Assembly (NCBI GenBank): GCA_041389725.1
Contig: JAWKRG010000002.1
Coordinates: 434,001-498,000, forward strand
Length of the DNA stretch: 64,000 nt
Direction: 5' to 3'
Source of the DNA: Polyangiaceae bacterium
GTDB lineage: Bacteria > Myxococcota_A > Polyangia > Polyangiales > Polyangiaceae
Under the pieces are notes generated by a model. That model was not told where the DNA came from. It did not search any database and saw nothing but the letters and a program-made list of their open reading frames with translations. Numbering within the stretch: position 1 is the first letter of the stretch; each line of letters starts with the position of its first letter. Of the stretch, positions 1 through 6,893 are shown piece after piece. The translations under genes and the position numbers were made by a program.

Positions 1-1
1 G

Positions 2-757
2 CTGTCTGGTGGCGGGTTGACCTCATTCAGCTGTGCGGCTGGCGACCAGACAATCGGTGGAAGAGGCGGGGATGCGCCTACAGCTGAGAACGGTAACCCC
101 GGTCTTCCCGCGCTTGGCGCCGGCCAGGCCGGCACCGTCGGCAGTTGTGGAGCGACAGGCACTGGAAAAGATGGCGCCCCCGGGGCCTCTGCCACTGACG
201 CAGCAGGCGCTGTCACGCTCGGCACTCTTTCATCGACAGGCTGGTCCGCCGCTTCGGGCGCGGACGGCACTGCGGGAGGCGTGGGCCAAGGCGGGGGCGG
301 TGGTGCGTCTGACACGACCGGCGGCGGAGGCGGTGGCGGCGCCGGCGCATGCGGCGGCGCAGGTGGCACGGGAGGGAAAGGCGGCGGGGCGTCAATTGCA
401 GTGCTGCTGCTCGACACCACCATTACTCTCGACGCATCAGTCAAGCTCACCACATCCGGAGCAGGCGATGGTGGTAAGGGCGCAGCAGCGCAAGCCGGCC
501 AAACCGCAGGTGGATTCGGCGGAGTTCAATCAGCCGGTGGTTGCTCTGGCGGCAAAGGGGCAGCGGGCGGCAACGGCGCTGCAGGCGGCGGCGCTGCAGG
601 CGGCGTCAGCGCCGCCGTCGCATGGAAAGGCTCCACTGCACCCACCATCAACACCACCAACATCACCCTCGGAGCCAAAGGCAACAAGGGACTCGGTGGC
701 AAGCCCGGCACCAACGACGGTATCGATGGTGTCTCCGTCGATGTCCTCGCACTGTGA
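2..757 (+). CDS. Glycine-rich repetitive protein, 5'-truncated by the window edge
   Basis: The frame is open at the first bases, so the N-terminus lies outside the window; 251 residues and a TGA stop are visible. Composition is dominated by Gly and Ala, with long GG/GGG runs (for example GGGGGGGAGACGGAGG) broken by short Ser/Thr-rich stretches and a few Cys. A less repetitive segment near residue 130 (IAVLLLDTTITLDAS) resembles a beta-strand, and the end (LGAKGNKGLGGKPGTNDGID) is collagen-like. Such Gly-rich tails are common in secreted or surface proteins of myxobacteria. It superficially resembles mycobacterial PGRS regions, but nothing supports homology. An upstream signal peptide cannot be checked. 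Function unknown. Confidence 0.6.
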   Translation: MSGGGLTSFSCAAGDQTIGGRGGDAPTAENGNPGLPALGAGQAGTVGSCGATGTGKDGAPGASATDAAGAVTLGTLSSTGWSAASGADGTAGGVGQGGGGGASDTTGGGGGGGAGACGGAGGTGGKGGGASIAVLLLDTTITLDASVKLTTSGAGDGGKGAAAQAGQTAGGFGGVQSAGGCSGGKGAAGGNGAAGGGAAGGVSAAVAWKGSTAPTINTTNITLGAKGNKGLGGKPGTNDGIDGVSVDVLAL

Positions 758-832
758 TGCGTAGATGGAAAGACGCGATGACGATAGCCGGTTCCTCGCT
801 CACCCTGTGTTCGGAACAATGTGAGGAAAGCC

Positions 833-1174
833 ATGTACAGCCCAGCAAAGCACTTGATCGAGCGCGTGATATCCGGTCGCGAGAGCATCTTCGGAGACAA
901 AGACGAGGACGACTTCCCCGTCGCGCGCGAGGGCGAGCTCATTCGGCTATCTTTCACGCATCATGTCGCGCGTTGGTTCGAGGAACCGGACGGCGGATGG
1001 ATGCGCTTCTATTGGAGGCGCCGGGCTGAAATCACGCTGCAGATCTTCCGCGACGTGCACTTCGCGAAGCGCGCCTTCGACCCGCCCGGCCCAGCGCGCA
1101 CCAAGCGAACGACGGCGATCTGGATGCTCGGCGTTGGCGTCAACCTCGGTGAAGTGGTCGTCGGCGAAGCCTAG
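833..1174 (+). CDS. Hypothetical protein, 113 aa
   Basis: I do not recognise a family. The protein is soluble, with no signal peptide or membrane segment; it is charged in the middle (WFEEPDGGWMRFYWRRRAE) and ends with a hydrophobic beta-like stretch (IWMLGVGVNLGEVVVGEA). ATG 833 is preferred over in-frame GTG 821 because GAGGAA at 823-828 gives a ribosome-binding site just ahead of it. A 32-codon frame and a nuclease-like gene follow in the same direction, so the three may be co-transcribed. It lies in the accessory-looking first 3 kb. Coding status is likely but not proven. Confidence 0.5.
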   Translation: MYSPAKHLIERVISGRESIFGDKDEDDFPVAREGELIRLSFTHHVARWFEEPDGGWMRFYWRRRAEITLQIFRDVHFAKRAFDPPGPARTKRTTAIWMLGVGVNLGEVVVGEA

Positions 1175-1206
1175 CCCGCCGGCACTAGTGAACGAAAGGT
1201 GGAAAG

Positions 1207-1305
1207 ATGACGTTCACGCCCTCTGTCAGCCTGCTGTCTGCACAGGGTCCTCCTCACCGTTGCCGCAAGTGCCTGGGACGACGCGCTGACCGGGGCGCGG
1301 CGTGA
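1207..1305 (+). CDS. Possible small protein, 32 aa, coupled to the next gene
   Basis: ATG 1207 follows AAAGGTGGAAAG, a strong Shine-Dalgarno sequence, and the frame ends at TGA 1303-1305. That stop overlaps the GTG start of the next gene as GTGA, the coupling arrangement used repeatedly in this window. The product is basic and has one C-x2-C pair (CRKC). It could be a genuine small protein or a translated leader that delivers ribosomes to the next gene. Support is the ribosome-binding site and overlap only; no family is recognised. Confidence 0.35.
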   Translation: MTFTPSVSLLSAQGPPHRCRKCLGRRADRGAA

Positions 1306-2225
1306 AGCGCTCCGCACCGCCGTTCTTCACCCCCGGCTCAGCTTGCGATTCATACGTACGGACTCGGGATAGTCGTAGACAAGCTGCTTTGCGAGAGTGT
1401 GTTGAGGACTACTGGCAGCGGATCGCTCCGTACAGCGGTGACGATCCTGCTCATTTCCTGTCTGACGCACGCACGAACTTCATGCAACGAACTTGGGAGC
1501 TATACCTGGGAGCGCTGCTGCTGGAACACGGCTACCCCCTCGAGAAGCCGCCCTCGGACGGCCCGGACCTCAAGATTCGCCGGTCCGAGCGGCCAGTCTG
1601 GATCGAAGCCGTCGCTCCCCAGGCGGGAACCGGCGCCGACAAGGCGGAGCGCATGTATTCGTGGAAGCAGCGCACACCGTACGGGTTTAGAGCAACCTTC
1701 AAAGTCGACAAAGACAAGACCGTGCTTCGCTACACGCACGCTTTGGAAAAGAAGCGGCAACAACTGCAGCAGTTCCAGCAGCGGAACATCGTAGCCGGAA
1801 GCGAACCGGTCGTCGTCGCAATCTCTGGAGCAGCAATCGAAGATGCAGACCTCTGCGACGATTTCCCTGACATTCTTCGCGCCGTGTACGGAATTGACGA
1901 GACAGTTCTGCATGTACCTGTTGGTGCCAGCGTCGAGCCGTGGGAATCAGTCACGACACGAAAGGAGGTGAACAAGGCTGCGGGGGCGCCTGTGGGGGTG
2001 ACAGCGTTCGTCGGCAACAACTGCAGGGACGTGTCGGCTGTGCTGTTCTCACCCGACGCTCTGTGCGCAGAGCTGAGCGGCCAACAGGTCATCACGGTCC
2101 ACAATCTACGCGCCCAAAACCCCTTGGAACGTGGGTTCTTTCGCTTCGGCTTGGAGTATTGGATTGACGAACAGACTGGTCAGCTGCGCTCCCAAGATTA
2201 TCGCGCGCTTCGCGGCAACACCTAG
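1302..2225 (+). CDS. Hypothetical protein with a PD-(D/E)XK-like core
   Basis: 307 residues, soluble, from GTG 1302, which overlaps the stop of the short upstream frame. Residues about 63-106 form a recognisable pattern: an acidic helix (RTWELYLGALLLEHGY, Glu66), then SDGPDLKI (Asp89), then VWIEAVAP (Glu102). This Glu-helix, GPD strand and (W)IEAV strand order is typical of restriction-endonuclease-like folds, although the usual lysine after the last acid is replaced (E-A-V), so activity is doubtful. A later segment (VVAISGAAIED, FPDILRAVYG) suggests a second alpha/beta half. It may belong to a defence or mobile-DNA context given the DUF559 gene nearby. The nuclease-like fold is an inference from motif spacing. 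Confidence 0.6.
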   Translation: MKRSAPPFFTPGSACDSYVRTRDSRRQAALRECVEDYWQRIAPYSGDDPAHFLSDARTNFMQRTWELYLGALLLEHGYPLEKPPSDGPDLKIRRSERPVWIEAVAPQAGTGADKAERMYSWKQRTPYGFRATFKVDKDKTVLRYTHALEKKRQQLQQFQQRNIVAGSEPVVVAISGAAIEDADLCDDFPDILRAVYGIDETVLHVPVGASVEPWESVTTRKEVNKAAGAPVGVTAFVGNNCRDVSAVLFSPDALCAELSGQQVITVHNLRAQNPLERGFFRFGLEYWIDEQTGQLRSQDYRALRGNT

Positions 2226-2291
2226 CCGATGCTCAAACTTGAAGCGCGACTTCGGATGGAAAGCAGTGTCTAGGCCCAGATTGCTCCGCGC

Positions 2292-2687
2292 TCAGCCGCT
2301 GACCGCGACCCTCACCCGCGCCAGCGCCGCATCGAGGGACTCACACACCTCTGCCGCGGTGACCCGGAGCACGCGATAGCCCATGCGCGCGAGCGCACGG
2401 TCACGGCGCGAGACCCTGGGGAATCCCCGACGGGGGACATCAGCGCCGGGCCGCCGCGAATGCTGCGGCCCATCTATTTCGATGACCAAGCGAGCAGCAG
2501 GCACGAGCAGATCCACAATGTAGGGACCGAGAACGACCTGGCGCCGCACTCGCAAGCCCAGCCGCCCGCCACGAAGCGCAGCGAAGAGCTTGCGCTCGGG
2601 CCAGGAAGGACGCTGACGCATGCTGCAAGCGGAAGCAGCCAGCAGCTGGTGGCGAGCGGGCGAAAGGGGCGGAGATGGCTTTTGCAT
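2292..2687 (-). CDS. DUF559-type endonuclease-like protein
   Basis: 131 residues. The core (ERKLFAALRGGRLGLRVRRQ, then GPYIVDLLV, then LVIEIDGPQH, then RALARMGYRVLRVTAAEV) is the DUF559 pattern, a small Vsr-like PD-(D/E)XK fold with Asp in VDLL and Glu/Asp in EIDG as predicted metal ligands. ATG 2687 is chosen because GGGAG lies six bases ahead; the longer in-frame version from 2747 would have to translate through a perfect 12-bp hairpin at 2705-2745. An internal ATG at 2621 would still keep the domain. DUF559 proteins are often found beside DNA-modification or mobile genes; the exact substrate is unknown. Confidence 0.7.
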   Translation of the reverse strand: MQKPSPPLSPARHQLLAASACSMRQRPSWPERKLFAALRGGRLGLRVRRQVVLGPYIVDLLVPAARLVIEIDGPQHSRRPGADVPRRGFPRVSRRDRALARMGYRVLRVTAAEVCESLDAALARVRVAVSG

Positions 2688-2704
2688 GACGACTCCCGAG
2701 CCCG

Positions 2705-2858
2705 GGGGCTTGCGCCGGGCTGACGCCACTCCAGGCGCAAGCCCCATGACGCGCGCGACCGGCGTTCACTCAAGCACACGTTCGCTCGTTGCGGCGAAGC
2801 TCTGGATCACGCCGCGCGCGGCGGGGGGCTTGCGCCACCCGCGGCAGCCCGGCGCAAG
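2705..2858. repeat. Palindromic repeat cluster in a non-coding stretch
   Basis: GGGGCTTGCGCC occurs at 2705-2716 and again at 2825-2836. Each copy is followed by its inverse: GGCGCAAGCCCC at 2734-2745 (12-bp perfect stem) and GGCGCAAG at 2851-2858 (8-bp stem). A partial relative (cgcaagcgcccgggc) follows near 2931. This looks like a REP-type hairpin family. Apart from it and the tandem repeat at 3230, the stretch 2688-3251 holds no convincing gene. Confidence 0.55.
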
Positions 2859-3229
2859 ACCTCGGGCGTGCAGCAGGCAGCAACACAGGCGCCCTGCTTC
2901 TGTCACTCGAGCCGGCGCTCACGCGCAAGCGCCCGGGCTGCGCTACAGCAGCAAGTGCAGGGAGCGCTGGTGGTCGCCAAGACGAGCGGAGGAACACAAC
3001 TGATACGTGACACGCTCAATTGTGCGAGACGCCACCTCACGGAAGCACCAGAACCACCTCCCCGGTCGCGATCACGCGTCAGCACGCGCGACGCCGCGCG
3101 ACGGCTCCCCCCATGCGCCCGCAGGCAGCTTTAGCTCGGCGAAAGCGGCGAATCGCGCCGCCCCCTGCGCATCACGCAACACAATGCGCGGCTGCCGAGG
3201 ACGCATTTGGGGGGAGCAGGGCGAGCGTC

Positions 3230-3277
3230 AGCGAGCCCGTGGGGGGCAACACTAGCGAGCCCGTGGGGGGCAGCACA
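3230..3277. repeat. 24-bp tandem duplication over the RNase J stop codon
   Basis: Two adjacent 24-bp units (3230-3253 and 3254-3277) share AGCGAGCCCGTGGGGGGCA and differ only near their ends. On the minus strand the upstream unit encodes the last eight residues of RNase J plus TAG. The downstream unit keeps the same frame and would encode CCPPRAR followed by TGA. The duplication therefore produced a second in-frame tail and stop. Confidence 0.75.
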
Positions 3278-4931
3278 CCACCTGCACTTCGATCTGCGGT
3301 CGCACACCGCTGACGTCGAGAATGACTCGACGGGCGGCGCGGCGGGCTTGTTCTTCGATGGGCAACGAGGTGCGTCGGCGTTTGCGGCGAGAATTCAGCT
3401 GTTCCACGATTTCGCGGGCTATCGAGCGCAGCACGTCGTCGTCGTCGTCGACGGAGGGCACGCCGCGCGCCGTGACCGCGGGGGGCGCCTGCAGATTGTC
3501 GTCGCCGTCGACCACGAGGCTCAGCAGCACGAATCCGGTGCGGGCGACGTCGGATCGGCGTCGACGGGTCTCTGCGTCCAAAGGCTGGCCACCGAGCGCA
3601 ATGTCGATCTTGCCCACGGGTACGGCAGGACCGCGGCGCAATCCGGCATCGGGATCGCAGATCGCAGTGGTGCCGTTCTCGATCACGTCCACGTGCTCGA
3701 CGCCCTGCTCGCGCGCCAGGTCCGCGTGCCGCAACAGGTGGTGCAGCGTGCCGTGCACCGGAATGAAGGACTGCGGCCGGACCAGCTCCAACATCCGTCG
3801 CTGCTCTGAGCGCCCGGCATGGCCACTGGTGTGGACCCGAGGCGCCGTCACGCGGGTGTGCAGACGCGCGCCCAAGCGCAGCAGGTCGCACATCATGGCG
3901 AAGACGATGCGCTCGTTGCCCGGGATCACGCGGCTGGAAAAGACGACGTCGTCGCCTGCCTCCACCGACATCTGATTGTGTTCCTTCGAGGCCAGGCGGC
4001 GCATGGCGCTGCTGCGTTCGGCTTGGGAGCCTCCGGCGAGCACCAACACTTGGTCGCGGGGCAAGGTCTGCGCCTGCTCCGGGGCAACCAGCAAGTCGCT
4101 AGGCCACGCCAGGCGGTCCAGGGTTTTTGCCACCTCCGAGTGGGTGCCCAGGGAGCGCCCGAGCAGGCACAACTTTCGCCCCGTTTCGCGCGCGATGTCG
4201 CCGAGACAGCGCAACCGCTGCACGTTGCTGGCGAACATGACCACGAACACCCGTTGCTCGGCAGCCTCGACGATCTCGCGAAGCGCCTCGCCCACCTCCT
4301 GCTCGGAGCCGGGTCGCTCGGGCACGTCGATGTTGGTGCTGTCGCTCAGGAGCAACTGCACGCCTTCGTCGCCCAGCGCACGCAGGCGCGCTTCGTCCGT
4401 CGGCTCGCCGTCCGGCGGAGCAGGATCGAAGTTGAAGTCCCCGGTGTGAATCACCAGGCCCGCGGCGGTTCGGATCGCCAAGGCCGTGGCGTCGGTGATC
4501 GAATGAGCCACGCGGATGGGTTCGACCTCGAAGGGTCCCACACGAAAGGGCTGACCCACGCGACAGTCGCGAAGACGCACTTCGTCCCGAGAAAAGCCGC
4601 GCTCCGCCAGCCGGCGCTCGATCAGGGCGCGCGCGTGAGCGGGCGTCCACACGGGCACGTCGATCTCGTCCAGCAGGTACGACACGGCGCCGATGTGATC
4701 CTCGTGCCCGTGGGTGATGACCACGCCGCTGAGCTGCTCGACGTTGTCCAAGAGCCAGCGGAAGTCGGGGTGGATGACGTCGATGCCCAGGTCCGAATCG
4801 GGGAAGCTCGTGCCGCAGTCGACCACGAGGATGCCGTCCCGCTGCTCCAAAGCGAGACAGTTCATGCCAATTTCGCCCAACCCCCCCAAGGGAACGATTC
4901 TGACGGCAGCGGGGCCGAGCGGGTGGTGCAC
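3252..4931 (-). CDS. rnj: Ribonuclease J
   Basis: Metallo-beta-lactamase/beta-CASP ribonuclease acting in RNA processing and decay. Near the N-terminus PLGGLGEIGMN matches the family start, and THGHEDHIGA (residues 73-82) carries the HxHxDH zinc ligands. Further motifs are HTGDFNFDP, the beta-CASP serine region (LLSDSTNID), HTSGHAG and FIPVHGTLHHL, followed by the C-terminal domain. Starting at GTG 4931 gives 559 residues, the normal family length; the longer frame from 5084 would overlap the ribosome-binding site and start of the divergent rhodanese gene. No strong Shine-Dalgarno precedes 4931. The final residues VVCCPPRAR come from a 24-bp duplicated unit. The 106-bp gap to the rhodanese gene must hold divergent promoters. 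Confidence 0.93.
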   Translation of the reverse strand: MHHPLGPAAVRIVPLGGLGEIGMNCLALEQRDGILVVDCGTSFPDSDLGIDVIHPDFRWLLDNVEQLSGVVITHGHEDHIGAVSYLLDEIDVPVWTPAHARALIERRLAERGFSRDEVRLRDCRVGQPFRVGPFEVEPIRVAHSITDATALAIRTAAGLVIHTGDFNFDPAPPDGEPTDEARLRALGDEGVQLLLSDSTNIDVPERPGSEQEVGEALREIVEAAEQRVFVVMFASNVQRLRCLGDIARETGRKLCLLGRSLGTHSEVAKTLDRLAWPSDLLVAPEQAQTLPRDQVLVLAGGSQAERSSAMRRLASKEHNQMSVEAGDDVVFSSRVIPGNERIVFAMMCDLLRLGARLHTRVTAPRVHTSGHAGRSEQRRMLELVRPQSFIPVHGTLHHLLRHADLAREQGVEHVDVIENGTTAICDPDAGLRRGPAVPVGKIDIALGGQPLDAETRRRRSDVARTGFVLLSLVVDGDDNLQAPPAVTARGVPSVDDDDDVLRSIAREIVEQLNSRRKRRRTSLPIEEQARRAARRVILDVSGVRPQIEVQVVCCPPRAR

Positions 4932-5037
4932 TCTGACGCAGAATATTCCGACCCGGCCGCCGAGCCAAGCCCGGGGGTCAACCACTGGCGATCCGGCCCC
5001 AGAGACGCTAAACGGGAGGCGTACGGAGGTTCCCCGC

Positions 5038-5469
5038 GTGCCGGAAATCAAAGGTGTCTCGCCCGAAGAGGCGATCGAGCTCATGAAGGACGGCTGGATC
5101 TACGTCGACGTGCGCAGCGTCCCAGAGTTCGAGGCCGGGCACGTGCCCGAGTCCCTGAACATTCCGCTGCTGAACATGGGACCGGGCGGCATGCAGCCGA
5201 ACACGGAGTTCATGAAGGTGATGCAAGGCTGCTTCAAGAAGTCCGACAAGCTGCTTCTAGGCTGTCGCAGCGGGGGTCGCTCGCGCCGCGCTGCGGAGAT
5301 GTTGATAGCGATCGGCTACACGGATTTGGCGGATCTAGTCACGGGCTGGGAAGGCACGCGCGATCACTTTGGGCGCATCGTTCCCGGCTGGAGCAAGAAA
5401 GACCTGCCGGTCGAAACCGGAAGCCCACCTGGGCGCGGCTACACGGACCTGAAGGCCCGCTGCGGCTGA
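5038..5469 (+). CDS. Rhodanese-like sulfurtransferase
   Basis: A single rhodanese domain of 143 residues. The GTG start at 5038 is set by a near-perfect GGAGGT (5025-5030) seven bases upstream, which overrides longer in-frame starts lying inside the divergent RNase J gene. Family motifs: YVDVRSVPEFEAGHVPESLN (residues 22-41) and the active-site loop LLGCRSGGRS with the persulfide Cys76, then TDLADLVTGWEG. The loop C-R-S-G-G-R-S is typical of thiosulfate sulfurtransferase-type single-domain rhodaneses (GlpE/PspE-like). No signal peptide, so cytoplasmic. The C-terminal extension after residue 120 is longer than in minimal rhodaneses. The in vivo sulfur acceptor cannot be told. Confidence 0.88.
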   Translation: MPEIKGVSPEEAIELMKDGWIYVDVRSVPEFEAGHVPESLNIPLLNMGPGGMQPNTEFMKVMQGCFKKSDKLLLGCRSGGRSRRAAEMLIAIGYTDLADLVTGWEGTRDHFGRIVPGWSKKDLPVETGSPPGRGYTDLKARCG

Positions 5470-5502
5470 AGCCGAGATCTCGAGACCCGACCTCGGGCGA
5501 AG

Positions 5503-6168
5503 TCATCCGCCCCCGTGCCCGAGCTTGCGGGCGCGCTCGTAGTCCTGGGCCGCCTTCTCGACGAGGGCTGCATCCCGTGCAGCCCGCCGTGCCTCGTTCG
5601 CAAGTTCTGCGGTGAAGAGCGTCAAGCCCCACATGCCGTTGTCCCGTCGGCGAAACGCGTAGCGCGTCCCCTTCGCCGTCTGCACCGTCGCGCGATCCCC
5701 GGCAATCTCCACGCGCTCGATGCCAGACATGTCGCGACGCAAGCGGTCGAGATAGCCCCGCTGGCGCGAGTAGATCGCGAACACGTCCTGTCCGTCCGAA
5801 GACTCCGCGAAAGGCTGGTACTCCGCTGCCAAACGGCCGCGCTCGGGTTCCGGATACGCCCGCAGCACGCTCTGTCGAGCCTTGCGGCGAAAGTCGCGAA
5901 TCGTGTAGCAGGCGTGCTGCGCCTCGGTTTCCGTGTAGTGAAAGAGGTCCTGGGCCTTGCCGCGATTCACCGCGCTCATTACGCGCAGATAGGCGCCCTG
6001 GGGCGTATGATCGCTGGGATAGGATAGCCAGGCGTAGACGAAGTAGCCGAGCAAGAGCAGCGGCACGACGAGCCATGGCGCGAAGCGACGCCAGCGAAGA
6101 GCCTTTGGTGTCGCCGATCCGCTCTGGGTCGGGGGCTTCGAGGCCGTCGCAGCCGGGGCTTGGCTCAT
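5503..6168 (-). CDS. Single-pass membrane protein, hypothetical
   Basis: 221 residues beginning at ATG 6168, which overlaps the stop of the glycosyltransferase gene as ATGA. A short Ala/Pro/Thr-rich cytoplasmic N-terminus is followed by one transmembrane helix at about residues 30-46 (FAPWLVVPLLLLGYFVYAWL). The remainder is extracytoplasmic and rich in Arg, Glu and Ala (TIRDFRRKARQSVLRAYPEP, DRLRRDMSGIERVEIAGDRA). The region around DRATVQTAKGTRYAFRRRDN reads like the beta-strands of a SnoaL/DUF4878-like small domain, but I cannot name a family. As the last gene of a tightly coupled purB-GT-membrane protein operon it may act with the glycosyltransferase at the envelope. Confidence 0.7.
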   Translation of the reverse strand: MSQAPAATASKPPTQSGSATPKALRWRRFAPWLVVPLLLLGYFVYAWLSYPSDHTPQGAYLRVMSAVNRGKAQDLFHYTETEAQHACYTIRDFRRKARQSVLRAYPEPERGRLAAEYQPFAESSDGQDVFAIYSRQRGYLDRLRRDMSGIERVEIAGDRATVQTAKGTRYAFRRRDNGMWGLTLFTAELANEARRAARDAALVEKAAQDYERARKLGHGGG

Positions 6169-6893
6169 GCCGCGGGTCCGAGGGCACGCCGACGACGCTC
6201 GAGCACGAAGCGTCGCAGCGCAACGAAGGCGATGAGCGGTGGGTGCAGGGGCGTCAGGCCGCTCGCTTCCTCCGCATAGACGGGGCGCACGGCCACGTCC
6301 GTGACGCGCAGGCGACGAGCCGCCAGCATGCCGAGCAAGTCGTTGGGGTAGCCGTAGCGCGGCCACAGATCATCGAGGGGGATGCTACGCAGCGCGCGGG
6401 CGCCGATCGCCGTGTATCCGCATTGGGTGTCGTCGACATCGAGGCCCGTCAGCCCGCGCGTGAGCCGTGACAAGGCGGCACTGCCAAGGCGGCGAAGCGC
6501 CGGCATGCGGCGTCGGTCGGAGTGCAGAAAGCGATTGCCCTTCACGTAGTCGCACTGCCCACCCACGACGGGATCGAGCACCGCGCGCAGATCTGCAGGG
6601 TCCATCTGACCGTCCCCGGCCATCACCGCAACGGCCTCGGCACCCAGAGAAAGCGCAGCGTGGTAGCCGCTGGCAATCGCTGCCCCCACGCCGAGATTCG
6701 ACCCATGCACCAGCAGACGCACCCGTGGATCGCCATGGCTGCGCACGCGGTCTGCGGTGCCGTCGGGGCTCGCATCATCCACCACGATCACGTGGTCGAC
6801 CCAGGACGGCATGCTGACCAGAACGCCGACGATGAAGCGCTCTTCGCAGTAGGCAGGCACCACCACGGCGACCTGCTTGCCGTGTAGGCTCAC
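6165..6893 (-). CDS. Family 2 glycosyltransferase (DPM1/polyprenyl-phosphate sugar type)
   Basis: 242 residues from GTG 6893, overlapping the purB stop as GTGA. The GT-A fold is clear: VAVVVPAYCEE, then VIVVDDASPDGTADRV, a GSNLGVGAAIASGYHAAL stretch, and AVMAGDGQMDPADL, the DxD-equivalent metal site. The central VDDTQCGYTAIGA (D-x-x-C-G-Y) resembles dolichol/undecaprenyl-phosphate mannosyl- or glucosyltransferases. No C-terminal membrane helices, so a peripheral cytoplasmic enzyme charging a lipid carrier is likely. The donor sugar cannot be read from sequence. Its neighbours, purB upstream and a single-pass membrane protein downstream, are translationally coupled. Confidence 0.85.
   Translation of the reverse strand: MSLHGKQVAVVVPAYCEERFIVGVLVSMPSWVDHVIVVDDASPDGTADRVRSHGDPRVRLLVHGSNLGVGAAIASGYHAALSLGAEAVAVMAGDGQMDPADLRAVLDPVVGGQCDYVKGNRFLHSDRRRMPALRRLGSAALSRLTRGLTGLDVDDTQCGYTAIGARALRSIPLDDLWPRYGYPNDLLGMLAARRLRVTDVAVRPVYAEEASGLTPLHPPLIAFVALRRFVLERRRRALGPAA

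Noticed and set aside
2..757. PE_PGRS-type protein
   Set aside because: Similarity is only Gly-richness; no PE domain can be seen and the organism is not a mycobacterium.
2748..3251. Several short frames, e.g. 2770-2997 minus strand
   Set aside because: Arg/Ala/Pro-rich frames over repeats without ribosome-binding sites; nothing recognisable.
3819..5615. 598-residue plus-strand open frame
   Set aside because: It is antisense to RNase J and spans the rhodanese gene in another frame; its composition (His/Arg/Gln-rich) is that of a shadow of high-GC codons.
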